From Rhizobium jaguaris (GTDB taxonomy: Bacteria > Pseudomonadota > Alphaproteobacteria > Rhizobiales > Rhizobiaceae), in the NCBI RefSeq assembly GCF_003627755.1, contig NZ_CP032697.1, positions 62,001 to 126,000 on the forward strand: DNA of 64,000 nucleotides, written 5' to 3'. The translations under genes and the position numbers were made by a program. Positions 1-8,029 of the stretch are shown here, piece by piece. How positions within the stretch are numbered: position 1 is the stretch's first letter; each line of letters starts with the position of its first letter. A model generated the notes under the pieces. It saw nothing but the letters and a program-made list of their open reading frames with translations. It did no database searches and was not told the DNA's origin.

Positions 1-178
1 GCTGGGAGTGGAGTTTGCGTGTGCCAGACCGGGACGCGTTATCGCCGCAAGGGCGGAAGCGCCGAGAGAGACGTTGAACATGCGTCGGGAAATGGGACGA
101 TTAAGCATTGCCGAATCCGTTGTTCGAGGAGACTTTGCATTCGCGACCAACCGACGTAATCTCTGCCGGCGATTGAGA

Positions 179-194
179 ACTCGTATATACGAGT
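179..194. promoter_or_regulatory. Perfect 16-bp palindrome, candidate HutC-type operator
   Basis: The sequence ACTCGTATATACGAGT is identical to its reverse complement and ends 34 bp before the start codon of the GntR-type regulator. Its centre GTATATAC fits the GT-N-TA-N-AC half-site pattern known for HutC-subfamily GntR regulators, so autoregulation is the simplest reading. Binding is inferred. Confidence 0.55.
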
Positions 195-228
195 GTCAGT
201 GACAACTGCATGACAGAAGGATAATTTT

Positions 229-972
229 ATGAGCTCATCCCCCTCCGGGTCCTCAGCACAACCCCGTTGGAAAACGATTGTGGAGACGTTGCATCGCGAA
301 ATTCTGGACGGAGAGTTTGACGCGGAAGGGCGTTTGCCCGCAGACACAAAAGTAGCCGAGCGCTTTGGCGTTAGCCGCATGACCTCGCGCAAGGCGCTCG
401 CGATGCTTCAGAATAAAGGACTTATCAGGATAGAACACGGCCGAGGAGCATTCATCGAAAACGATGTGCTCGAATATCGTATGGCCTCACGCGTTACATT
501 TCCTCAGAATGTCCGGGCCAACAATCAATTGCCCAGCCGAAAGCTGATCTCCTTCGAAAGTAGGCCGGCTGACAGGTGGATATGTTCCTGCCTCGACCTT
601 GTTCCTGGAACTATTGTACTGGCCGTTCAGCTAATCGCAGAAAGCAATGGCCGACCGGTTGCCTTTAGCACCAATTTCCTGGAAAAGCGCAGGTTCTCGG
701 GTTTCGTAGAAGCTATGGGGCCGGAGGCAGATGTCGAATCCGCAATGGCGAAATTTGGATTTGTATCCTTGTGGCCCGGAACTGCCAAGGTAATCGCGCG
801 GATGCCGACAGAAGAGGAAGCAAAGCTACTCGATCAATCCCTGTCGAGACCGATCGTCGAAAAGCAAGCCGTGCAAGTGGACGAGAAGGGTAGTCCCGTA
901 TGGTGCCATGTTACCTGCTACGCCGCTGATCGCATCCAGTTTGTTTTCGATGGTGCCGAAGTAGGTAGGTAA
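229..972 (+). CDS. GntR-family (HutC/PhnF-like) transcriptional regulator
   Basis: This 247-residue protein has the length and layout of HutC-subfamily GntR repressors. A winged helix-turn-helix occupies roughly residues 10-78, with the family-typical segments LPADTKVAERFGVSRMTSRKAL and GLIRIEHGRGAF. A UTRA-type ligand-binding domain follows (about 95-240), ending in the family-like tail ADRIQFVFD. AAGGA lies about 9 nt before the ATG. Related PhnF proteins sense phosphonates and other HutC members sense urocanate or sugars; the effector here cannot be read from sequence. It carries a perfect palindrome just upstream. Downstream lie a broken enolase-superfamily gene on the same strand and a convergent operon with cytidylyltransferase, kinase and CDP-alcohol transferase genes. 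It may control either, but no second copy of the palindrome was found near those genes. Confidence 0.88.
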   Translation: MSSSPSGSSAQPRWKTIVETLHREILDGEFDAEGRLPADTKVAERFGVSRMTSRKALAMLQNKGLIRIEHGRGAFIENDVLEYRMASRVTFPQNVRANNQLPSRKLISFESRPADRWICSCLDLVPGTIVLAVQLIAESNGRPVAFSTNFLEKRRFSGFVEAMGPEADVESAMAKFGFVSLWPGTAKVIARMPTEEEAKLLDQSLSRPIVEKQAVQVDEKGSPVWCHVTCYAADRIQFVFDGAEVGR

Positions 973-1529
973 TGCGGCAGCCTGGCAATTTACGAAGGCT
1001 TCGACCGTAATTTCGCGAACCGCTTTCACTTTGCAACCGCTTTGCCCGCCGTTGATCTGCACACCACAGTAGTTAATTGTCCAAACGCGGGCACGAGATG
1101 TTCTCTGCGAGCAGACGCCCTTCGTGCCTGACCTCATGCCAGATCTTCGGTACTGTTCCATTGCTTGGTCGAATCATCACCCCACCGGTCATAAGCTCTC
1201 ACTCGTCATCATAGTGTCATACTGTAGAGAGTATTGAGTGTGCTCAAATCGTGGACATTCAGATGCGGAGAGTTCCAACATCGCTGGCTCCGATCGTGAG
1301 CATGAACTCAATTTTTCGGAGATCATCCTCTTGGAGGCTTCCTTTTTCATTCTGGAGCTGAGTGCGCAGGCGCGTTGGTTCGGGCGCGGCTACTGCTAAC
1401 GGCTCCGTCGGATTCCGGCTGCACAATAGCATCAATCCTGCCTTGCCAAGATCTTGACCAATATGACCGTCGCCCGGGGACCATTGCAGAGTGTGCTGGC
1501 AACTCGGGGACCTTCGAGTAGCTGGAGCC
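973..1529. other. Intergenic stretch with no recognisable gene
   Basis: About 560 bp between the regulator and the broken enolase-superfamily gene. Open frames here are short, lack convincing ribosome sites and show no family motif. GGAG at about 1522-1526 belongs to the downstream start at 1530. Confidence 0.5.
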
Positions 1530-2650
1530 ATGCCCTTGAGAATCACGTCGGTCAAAGCGACCCCTGTCCTTGTGCCAATCAGCAAAAGCCACGGGGGCTT
1601 ATGGCTCCGGAGGACCCATATCGACCGCACAATCGTGGAGATTGAGACCGATGTTGGGATTTCGGGTGTTGGGGAAACGCGCGGCTTATGGGCCGCTGAT
1701 GTCATTAACAGCAAGTTCGCGCCTCAACTGATTGGGCTTCCTCCACTCGCCAGAGGTCTCATGCGTTCACGTTGTCTGAATGGAGTCCTTGATTACGGAT
1801 TCCCAGAGTATCAGATGGAGCGTTTGGCCTATGCGGCGGTGGATTTGGCTGCATGGGACATTGCAGGAAAATGTGCCGATCTTCCCTTATATACGAGATG
1901 ATTGGTGGTTTGCAACGCGACAAGGCCCCATTCGTTGCTTACGGCTACCCGGTAAACCCGGAGATTTGCGGCACAAAAGAGGTGCCAGGTCGTCTCGCGG
2001 AGTGGGCGGTCGAAGCGGTTGAGCTCACCGGAGCTACTTACTTCGAATTCAAGATCGGCCGTTGCAACGATCTTCAATGCGACATCGACACCGTTCACGC
2101 CGTGCGTGAGGCATTAGGGGAAAAGATCGAAATTGGGGTAGATGTCAACATGACGTACTCCTCCGAAGCCGCAACCTACTTTCTCGACAAAACTATGCCG
2201 GCATCCATATCGAACGTGGAGGAACCGGTTGCGAGTCTCTCGGAAATGGACCGCCTGCGAGCCGATTACGGAATCCCACTTTCGAGCCATTGCACAAACC
2301 TTGATGCAATAAAGCCCTATCCAAATATCGACGCCATTGTTCCAGATATTTCTCTGCTCGGCGGCATCGACTCCACGCTGGAGCTTCTTGCCGCGGCAAG
2401 AGCACTGGGAAAACGTTGCTGGCTGAGGTCAATGTGGGAGCTCGGCATCGCCTTCGCGGCAATGTGCCACGTTGGGATTTCCCGGCCGGAGTTGAGCAGG
2501 CCTGCTCAATCACTCGCCGGTTTTGCGGAAGACGATCTCATTAAGGGGCAGCCATGGCGCGTCCGGAACGGGGGGGTTCGCCCGCCCGATCGACCCGGGC
2601 TTGGTATTGAGTTGAATTATCTGGCCCTTGCCAAGTATAAAGTTGCCTAG
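1530..2650 (+). pseudogene. Enolase-superfamily (mandelate racemase/muconate lactonizing type) enzyme, frameshifted
   Basis: Two overlapping frames together give one protein of about 370 residues. The first (1530-1901) starts at an ATG 4 nt after GGAG and carries the N-terminal capping domain with GISGVGETRG and AAVDLAAWDIAGK, ending LPLYTR. The second (usable from about 1885 to 2650) continues with YEMIGG, which should follow LPLY directly in this family. The barrel part contains FEFKIG (the Lys-x-Lys region is only partly kept), DVNMTY and EEPVAS as candidate metal ligands, and DISLLGGI. The break falls in CTTATATACGAG; removing one TA restores the frame, so a dinucleotide slip in a TATATA tract is the likely cause. 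This family abstracts a proton alpha to a carboxylate from sugar acids, dipeptides or mandelate-like substrates. A sequencing error cannot be excluded. Confidence 0.75.
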
Positions 2651-2662
2651 CGGCAACTTTAT
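2637..2662. terminator. Perfect 11-bp hairpin, likely bidirectional terminator
   Basis: ATAAAGTTGCC and GGCAACTTTAT are perfect complements around the loop TAGC. The hairpin overlaps the TAG stop of the broken enolase gene and lies 9 bp past the stop of the convergent methyltransferase. The AT-rich stem base gives short A and T runs on both strands, suiting termination from both sides. Confidence 0.6.
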
Positions 2663-2670
2663 ATCCTGCA

Positions 2671-3453
2671 TCACTTCCTGACAGTCCATGAGTATGTTCT
2701 GTAAAGTGGGGCGATTTCGTCTGCTAAGCTGATTACATCTTCTATAGCGGCAAGAACCCGTGCCCAACGACTTGGGCCAATCTGGTTTGGTATATCCTGA
2801 ACACTTCGAAATACGTTGATGTAACGCAGTTTTTCCATATGCACAGTATGATCTGATGCAATATAGATGCAATCGTGCAATGATCCGGATGACTGGAGAG
2901 AGGCTTCGACGTTCTCCATTACTTCTAGTGCTCTTCTGTAGGCTCGGTCTAACCCTGGCTCCATCTCTTCGATCTTAGCCTCGATGCATGTCCTCAGCGG
3001 GTCGTTTGTGAAGTCGGGTAGGACCCAGATGACTGAGGCATATCCCCCGGGCGACAGAACGCGCTGAAACTCCCCCACAGCCTCGCTGGCGTCCACCCAA
3101 TGAAAGGCGTTAGCCATGCAAATCCAATCAACAGCCTCATGCTTCAGCCCGGTGCATTCCGCTGTTCCGTTTACCCACTGGAAAGAGAAATCGCGTCCGT
3201 GAATGCGCTCACCTTCCGCTCTCATGGAGGCGTTTGGCTCCACGGCATAACCACGAAAACCCCGGTTGGCGAGGGTTGATGCTAGCAGTCCCGTGCCGGC
3301 ACCGATATCCGCAACGACTGCATTCTCGGCATGCAATTCGGTGTACCGGACGAGGCATGAAATAACATTATCAGATAGCGGCACACGATTTTTGTAGTAG
3401 CGTGATGCGACCGAGAACCTCGACCAAGTTTCGTCTTTGAAGTCATGAGTCAA
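2671..3453 (-). CDS. Class I SAM-dependent methyltransferase
   Basis: The protein has the class I methyltransferase signature VVADIGAGTGLLAS (motif I, SAM binding), then YAVEPNASMR (motif II, acidic residue for the ribose hydroxyls), and later MANAFHWVD and VLSPGGYASVIW, as in UbiE/Methyltransf_11-type enzymes. A TTG at 3453 is preferred as start because GGAGAGGA lies about 4 nt before it; a GTG at 3537 would add 28 residues but has no ribosome site. The gene is last in a run of minus-strand genes, 288 nt downstream of the CDP-alcohol phosphatidyltransferase, so it may be transcribed separately. A role in methylating the product of that cassette, for example an amino head group, is plausible but unsupported by any substrate-specific motif. 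Confidence 0.85.
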   Translation of the reverse strand: MTHDFKDETWSRFSVASRYYKNRVPLSDNVISCLVRYTELHAENAVVADIGAGTGLLASTLANRGFRGYAVEPNASMRAEGERIHGRDFSFQWVNGTAECTGLKHEAVDWICMANAFHWVDASEAVGEFQRVLSPGGYASVIWVLPDFTNDPLRTCIEAKIEEMEPGLDRAYRRALEVMENVEASLQSSGSLHDCIYIASDHTVHMEKLRYINVFRSVQDIPNQIGPSRWARVLAAIEDVISLADEIAPLYRTYSWTVRK

Positions 3454-3741
3454 TATTTCCTCTCCTGCCTGCCCTGATTTGCAGCCCAACTCGCAAGGCA
3501 ATCGCGGCTGTCCCGCTGGAGACAAGCTTGCGATCACTAGGCTAGTGTTGATACTGAAGACCCAGTCCCGAATCGGAAGGGAGCAGGCGTTCCGCTGCCC
3601 CCTTGAGGGTCGGTGCGAGGCTGTTCCTCCGAGTCTAAGTTATTCGGATCGGCCTGTGACACAGCACCCTCCATAGGCCCAACGGTCGGTTAAGTCCGCG
3701 AGGCGTTCCGCCACTTTGATGGTCACCATGGTAGAGCCCCA

Positions 3742-4389
3742 TTACCTCAGCAGCCCCGCGACTAGGTTGATGCCTATTAGCAGGAGAACTCCTGTCATCA
3801 CATGCGGTACGACGGTGTCTCGGCCCCGAGGGAAATAGAACGAGCAGATGTTCAAAATCGAAAGGGCAATGGTCACAAGCTCAAAGGCAACCCCAAACCC
3901 CTTCCCAATGACAATTGGGTACAAAGGCGTGAAAACCGCCAGGAGCGGAATGTTGTGGGCGATCGGCAGTCCTTGTACTCGCCCATCGCCGGTAGCTCCG
4001 AAGGCATTGAAATAACTTAAGCGGATAACACCACAGAGGACGATAAACGTGAAGGCGATTGCCTGCCAGGCACCGATACCGTTTAAGGAAAGCGCAATCG
4101 TTGCCGGAGCAAGACTGCTGCTTAGGAAATCGGCAAAGCAGTCCAGAAATGGGCCGACCTCACCTGCTGCCGGCATCCTGTTATGTGCGCGGCGTGCAAT
4201 GATTCCATCGATCCAATCGAGAGCGACAGCGAAGAGCGCGAGGCTCATTGACAGGTGGATGTCGCCGGTGATAGCGGCAATGATGGCCAGCGCTGAGAAG
4301 GCTGTCCCGGCCAAAGTCACAAGGTTGGCGGCGTCCTGCAGCGGGCTGAGAATTGACCGGGGCCTATCTGCTTCTGGGGTAACTTTCAT
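3742..4389 (-). CDS. CDP-alcohol phosphatidyltransferase family membrane enzyme
   Basis: About 216 residues with six hydrophobic segments. The family signature reads D-WI-DG-II-AR near residues 64-71, then G-x3-D-x3-D in GPFLDCFAD, the aspartates that bind two divalent metals and the CDP leaving group. The spacer between AR and G is 12 residues, longer than the usual 8-9. The following SLAPA resembles the phosphatidylserine-synthase branch more than the choline/ethanolamine branch. The enzyme displaces CMP from a CDP-activated alcohol at the inner membrane. The ATG at 4389 follows GAGAG; an adjacent GTG at 4392 is an alternative. It begins 18 nt after the PduX-like kinase and belongs to the same operon as the cytidylyltransferase, which suggests that enzyme supplies its CDP substrate. 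Confidence 0.85.
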   Translation of the reverse strand: MKVTPEADRPRSILSPLQDAANLVTLAGTAFSALAIIAAITGDIHLSMSLALFAVALDWIDGIIARRAHNRMPAAGEVGPFLDCFADFLSSSLAPATIALSLNGIGAWQAIAFTFIVLCGVIRLSYFNAFGATGDGRVQGLPIAHNIPLLAVFTPLYPIVIGKGFGVAFELVTIALSILNICSFYFPRGRDTVVPHVMTGVLLLIGINLVAGLLR

Positions 4390-4406
4390 CACGTTCTCTC
4401 AAGCCG

Positions 4407-5315
4407 CTACGCCAGTGCCGGGTAGTACGTCGGCAGAAAGCCAATCTCGCGAAGTCCTCCTAGCAGCCGCTTGAGTTGAATCACTCCAATGTCAGGCGCC
4501 ACCATGACTCCGATCATGCGTCCACTGTGGGCGACTTGAACTCCCAAGCCGCCAGAACACAGGGAGGATTCGAGCACTTCTTGAAAACGTGGCTGGGGCA
4601 AGAAGCGTTCGTTGATGAGCGCGCTACGAGTGGCGGTCTGTCCCAACAGAGCGGCGTCGTCATTGGCAATAGCACGAGAGGCCATTCTTAAGAGTTCCTG
4701 GAACTCGCCAACTTCATCTTCGTTGTAGCGAGCGGGTTCGAAGCAGATTGTATCGACGGGACGATCAGGGCTGGCATTGAAGCTCACGAGGCCGAAATGC
4801 GGGAGGCTCTTGGCAAAGGTCTCGAGAACCCGTCCTTCACGATGGGCGACCAGACAGGCGTTCCCTCTGAACATCGTTCCGTCGCTGGCCTCCTCCGCCT
4901 TAACGGCGATCTGGAAGATCTCTTTGGGAGAGATGCCGCACCCTAGGGCACGTGCACATGCGCGCACAGCGGCCACAATGTCGGCTGTGGATGAGCCAAG
5001 ACCGAAGCCCATTGGTATGTTGGAGCAGACCTGAACGTCAACTCCTTCTCCGCGCTTGAGATGATTCCGCAGGAATAGCATCACAGCCCGATGGGCCTTC
5101 TCCCGCTCAATCGGCGAAAACTGCAGCCCGGGTGTTGCGGACGGAGCCGCCCAAGCAATGGTTTGCACATAAGGGAATGCTAAGGTGATTAGGCCCCGGT
5201 GGTGTCCCCCGTGCTTGTCGACAAAAACGCCTTGGAGGACCTCACCATGGTGACCGTTTGCGACCCCCATTGCCCCAGCACAAGAATTACGCGGCCTCTG
5301 TATTGCCGTGTTCAT
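4407..5315 (-). CDS. GHMP-family kinase, L-threonine kinase (PduX)-like
   Basis: This 302-residue protein has the GHMP phosphate-binding loop PMGFGLGSSTAD at residues 101-112, close to the P-x-G-x-G-x-x-SSTAD form of PduX kinases, and an N-terminal GHHGEVLQG that matches the G-x-x-GE-x-x-QG start of that subgroup. Known PduX enzymes phosphorylate free L-threonine to O-phosphothreonine for the aminopropanol arm of cobalamin; no cobalamin genes are seen here. The ATG at 5315 overlaps the TGA of the upstream PLP enzyme (ATGA), so translation is probably coupled. In this setting it likely makes the phosphorylated hydroxy-amino acid used by the PLP enzyme and cytidylyltransferase next to it. Exact substrate (Thr, Ser, homoserine or other) is inference. 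Confidence 0.82.
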   Translation of the reverse strand: MNTAIQRPRNSCAGAMGVANGHHGEVLQGVFVDKHGGHHRGLITLAFPYVQTIAWAAPSATPGLQFSPIEREKAHRAVMLFLRNHLKRGEGVDVQVCSNIPMGFGLGSSTADIVAAVRACARALGCGISPKEIFQIAVKAEEASDGTMFRGNACLVAHREGRVLETFAKSLPHFGLVSFNASPDRPVDTICFEPARYNEDEVGEFQELLRMASRAIANDDAALLGQTATRSALINERFLPQPRFQEVLESSLCSGGLGVQVAHSGRMIGVMVAPDIGVIQLKRLLGGLREIGFLPTYYPALA

Positions 5316-6868
5316 ATTGTTGCTCCCCTGAAGTTGCCAGCCACGGACATTGCGCCGACCTCGCCAGTCGATAGATAAGATGAATTCTCACGTGAAGCAC
5401 TCCAAGGAGCTGTCCCAAACTGCTCCCGAAAAGCTGAACTATCGTGCTCTCGCCGGGCCATTCCCCCAGACACTCGGCCCCGTATTCCTTTTGGTGTGAC
5501 CGTCCCCTCAAAGCGGTAATAGATTGTCCACTCGTCGTGGGCTGTTTCGCAGCTAATACGAAGTTTATTGTTATCGATTGATGCCTTTGCGATTACTTCT
5601 TGGCCATCAATGTTGACAGTAGCCTCGGAGAGCAATCGACCATTCGGTATAATAATTGTGCCTTCTCTCGCGTGCATCGGGTAGTCGATCCTATACCGCC
5701 ACAGGCCCTCCAGCGATTTTACTTCGTTTCTCTCTTGCACACCGATTCGCAGAACAGCACTCTTCAGCTCTTCGAGCACGCCGATTGCGACGGCATCGGC
5801 TTCATCATCTCGGAGACAGGTCGGGTCAATACTGACTTCGTACGGTAGTCGTCTGGGATCATCGATCATGATCCGCGGCGTTCGCTTCAGCAACCGATTC
5901 CGGAGCTCTGATACGGTGGTGGGTATTTTTGCCGGATCCCACGAGATCCGTAACCTTGGAGCAACGTTCCCTGGTGCTCTTGCTATCGAGACCGATATGC
6001 CGGCCTCGCAAGCCAAGCGATTTGAGATTAAATTCAGACGACGTTCCAACATCGTGGGGAGTTTGGCGCAGCAGCCGTCACGAAACCACTCCTCCAGCGC
6101 TGCCACAGCGCCGGCAATTTGCTCTTTGCCGATCTTGAAGCCTCGGCCAAACCCCTGATGAGGCGCGGCTATCGCTGAAGCAGCCTCCACCAGGTCGCGG
6201 CGTCCGGCGAGCAATCCAGAGGCTGCAGGACCGCCGACAAACTTGCCCAAGCTGTACGCAACTAGGTCCGCCCCTTTCGCGAGCCAAGGATCAGGGTGCG
6301 TCGGACAAAATCCTGCTGCATCGACCAGAATTGGAATCTGGCCGCCTGTGAGAACCTTTAGGCGACGAATCGACAGAACGGAATCCTCTGAACGACGGGC
6401 TAGAGCGCAAATCATGCACGGCTTCTTGCCAAGTTGGCAAAGTAGCTCTTGCTTGTCCCGGGGGAACTCAATGTTGCAGCCGGCCAGGCGCAAAGAATGC
6501 TCATAGGAGAACCGTTGGTCGGCCGGCACAAGGACGAGACGTCGGTCAGGATCACTCAGAGGCAATTTGAGGATCCGATGAGGGTCGTTCCCGGCTACGC
6601 AAGCGGCAACTGCGAGCGTCAAAGAGGCCGCCGAGCCGGACGTAATCAGTGCGTTCTCAGCCGCTATCATTTCAGCTGTATATCGTCCCGCCGCTCGCTG
6701 TAGCTCGTCCATGTTGACGAACACCCGGGATGCTTCGTCCATCGCGGTCCGGACCGACTTAGTCAACCGCGAATTGCCATTGATGGCGCGCACGCCGGTG
6801 CAGTTGATGATTGGCTCCACACCAATGCGATGTAGGAGAGGGGAGCCTCGGTTGAGAGGATTGGTCAT
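5312..6868 (-). CDS. SelA-like PLP-dependent enzyme with C-terminal beta-rich extension
   Basis: Residues 1 to about 390 match the SelA/D-glucosaminate-6-phosphate ammonia-lyase branch of fold-type I PLP enzymes: INCTGVRAINGNSRL at the N-terminus, ALITSGSAASLTLA for phosphate binding, VDAAGF with Asp183 for the pyridine nitrogen, and YSLGKFVGGPAASG with Lys209 as the probable PLP lysine. A further 130 residues contain alternating strand patterns not found in true SelA. ATG 6868 is chosen because GGTGAG precedes it by 8 nt; an ATG at 6919 would overlap the upstream gene by more than 40 nt. Members of this branch eliminate, decarboxylate or rearrange phosphorylated amino acids or sugars. Since a Thr-kinase-like gene overlaps it, action on an O-phospho-hydroxyamino acid is a reasonable guess. 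It is not selenium machinery: no selB or tRNA-Sec is seen. Confidence 0.8.
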   Translation of the reverse strand: MTNPLNRGSPLLHRIGVEPIINCTGVRAINGNSRLTKSVRTAMDEASRVFVNMDELQRAAGRYTAEMIAAENALITSGSAASLTLAVAACVAGNDPHRILKLPLSDPDRRLVLVPADQRFSYEHSLRLAGCNIEFPRDKQELLCQLGKKPCMICALARRSEDSVLSIRRLKVLTGGQIPILVDAAGFCPTHPDPWLAKGADLVAYSLGKFVGGPAASGLLAGRRDLVEAASAIAAPHQGFGRGFKIGKEQIAGAVAALEEWFRDGCCAKLPTMLERRLNLISNRLACEAGISVSIARAPGNVAPRLRISWDPAKIPTTVSELRNRLLKRTPRIMIDDPRRLPYEVSIDPTCLRDDEADAVAIGVLEELKSAVLRIGVQERNEVKSLEGLWRYRIDYPMHAREGTIIIPNGRLLSEATVNIDGQEVIAKASIDNNKLRISCETAHDEWTIYYRFEGTVTPKGIRGRVSGGMARREHDSSAFREQFGTAPWSASRENSSYLSTGEVGAMSVAGNFRGATI

Positions 6869-6875
6869 AATCTGC

Positions 6876-7649
6876 TCACCAGATTTTTGATTCAGCAAAC
6901 ATTTGCTCCGCGGCTGCAAGGTCCGCGGGCGTATCGATTTCTATCCAGCGTGATCGGGAGCAAATCACGCCACGCGCTCGCATTCTGGAAGCGGTCAAGG
7001 AACGCGCGATGTATTCTTCATAGAAAGCTTCACCGGATTGCGCGGAAGCGCACTCTCTCAGTGAGGACACTAGATGCTCCTGGCAAAATGACGCACTGAG
7101 CTTGTAAATGCTGAGAGTCTTCCACCAGTTGCCATGCGAAAGCTCGCTGAGGCCTCCTTTCGCAATAACTTGAAAATGCTCTACAGCGAAGTCGTCAGCA
7201 AGGCGGACGACTGCACCAGAGGTCGAATTGTCAGGTATATGGTCAACGGGTATCACACAGTGGGCAGGCTCCGCTTGGGTGCGTTTGATGATCGTATCAC
7301 TAAGAATAGTATCGCCGTCCATAATGAGCGTATTGCAAGTTAGGAACTCACGCGCCGCCCAAAGGGAGGTCGAGTTGTTTTTAGATCGGTAGCAGTCCGT
7401 TTCAATGAAGTGCACCTCTTCCAGCGGACTCCACTTGGCTAGACTTTCCCTTATTTGCTCTGCGCGATAGCCGACTACGATGATCGCGCGCTTCAGGCCA
7501 CACCGAGCCAGCGTCGCCAGAGATCGTTGGATAATTGGGACTCCGGCAACCGGCACGAGCGCTTTGGGGATCTCTGCCGTGATCGGCATCAATCGGCTGC
7601 CAAGCCCAGCTGCAAGTATGACAACTTGATCTGCACCGGCATCATTCAT
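6876..7649 (-). CDS. Nucleotidyltransferase of the LicC/PntC type (CTP:phospho-alcohol cytidylyltransferase-like)
   Basis: The 257-residue protein starts with the nucleotidyltransferase loop ILAAGLGSRLMPIT followed by PKALVPV. YRSKNNSTSLWAA matches the Y-x-x-xNN-x-x-SL segment typical of LicC phosphocholine and PntC 2-aminoethylphosphonate cytidylyltransferases, MDGDTI supplies the metal-binding aspartates, and WIEIDTPADL is the usual C-terminal metal site. These enzymes couple CTP to a small phosphoalcohol or phosphonate with release of pyrophosphate. GGAG lies 8 nt before the ATG, and the stop is 7 nt before the PLP-enzyme start. With a kinase and CDP-alcohol transferase downstream, the gene set resembles a three-step Kennedy pathway. 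Nucleotide preference is from family only. Confidence 0.83.
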   Translation of the reverse strand: MNDAGADQVVILAAGLGSRLMPITAEIPKALVPVAGVPIIQRSLATLARCGLKRAIIVVGYRAEQIRESLAKWSPLEEVHFIETDCYRSKNNSTSLWAAREFLTCNTLIMDGDTILSDTIIKRTQAEPAHCVIPVDHIPDNSTSGAVVRLADDFAVEHFQVIAKGGLSELSHGNWWKTLSIYKLSASFCQEHLVSSLRECASAQSGEAFYEEYIARSLTASRMRARGVICSRSRWIEIDTPADLAAAEQMFAESKIW

Positions 7650-7926
7650 GGAAACACTCCGCTAGTCGGCGATGCCGTAAAGGCACATGGCCTCGCAAGC
7701 AAATTGTGGTGCAGTGGCGGCAGCCGATGCGGTTCGTGCCATTTGTTGGGGACAGTATTCCGGCATCAAGCTGGAGCCGTGGCGAGTGACGAATGAGCTC
7801 GTAATCGTGAATTCTGCAATGCGGGCATTCCTCATTGCAGTGTAACGTCGAACCTCTTCCCGGAGGTTGACTTGCTATCCGTCCAGTTGACCGGGAGTGC
7901 TTCTCGGCAGAGCTGTGCATTTCCAT
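7642..7926 (-). CDS. Possible small cysteine-rich protein of unknown function
   Basis: A 94-residue frame begins at an ATG with GGAAGGAG 8 nt upstream and overlaps the start of the cytidylyltransferase by 8 nt, an arrangement usual for coupled genes. It contains CNEECPHC and later CRHCTTIC, two cysteine clusters about 45 residues apart that could bind zinc or an iron-sulfur cluster. No family is recognised and the composition is not strongly protein-like, so it could be a relic. The frame is the same as that of a 15-codon ORF just upstream, separated by one TAG. Confidence 0.4.
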   Translation of the reverse strand: MEMHSSAEKHSRSTGRIASQPPGRGSTLHCNEECPHCRIHDYELIRHSPRLQLDAGILSPTNGTNRIGCRHCTTICLRGHVPLRHRRLAECFHE

Positions 7927-7944
7927 ATGTGCAACTCCTTCCCG

Positions 7945-7992
7945 CTACTGCAGCTCGCGGACTTCCCTCTGCAATTTCTTGACATCTAACAT
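7945..7992 (-). CDS. Possible 15-residue leader or micro-ORF
   Basis: MLDVKKLQREVRELQ is a short amphipathic, coiled-coil-like peptide. Its ATG is preceded by GGAAGGAAT, a good ribosome site, and its TAG is 18 nt before the ATG of the next small ORF, which has its own site. It may be a translated upstream ORF or the start of a protein interrupted by a nonsense change. Confidence 0.3.
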   Translation of the reverse strand: MLDVKKLQREVRELQ

Positions 7993-8029
7993 AATTCCTT
8001 CCCTCAAACGCGCCGCCATCACGCACGCC

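Noticed and set aside
8..202. 64-codon plus-strand frame at the left edge
   Set aside because: No ribosome site, unusual composition and it overlaps the palindrome upstream of the regulator.
1886..1898. Second GntR operator in the enolase gene
   Set aside because: Only one half of the palindrome is present and it lies in a slippage tract inside coding sequence.
5312..6868. Selenocysteine synthase (SelA) as a function for the PLP enzyme
   Set aside because: It has an extra C-terminal domain, and no selB, selD or tRNA-Sec is seen. The operon points to small-molecule chemistry.
7642..7992. Readthrough of the TAG joining the 15-codon and 94-codon frames into one protein
   Set aside because: Each frame has its own ribosome site and no readthrough signal is seen; it was kept only as a remark.
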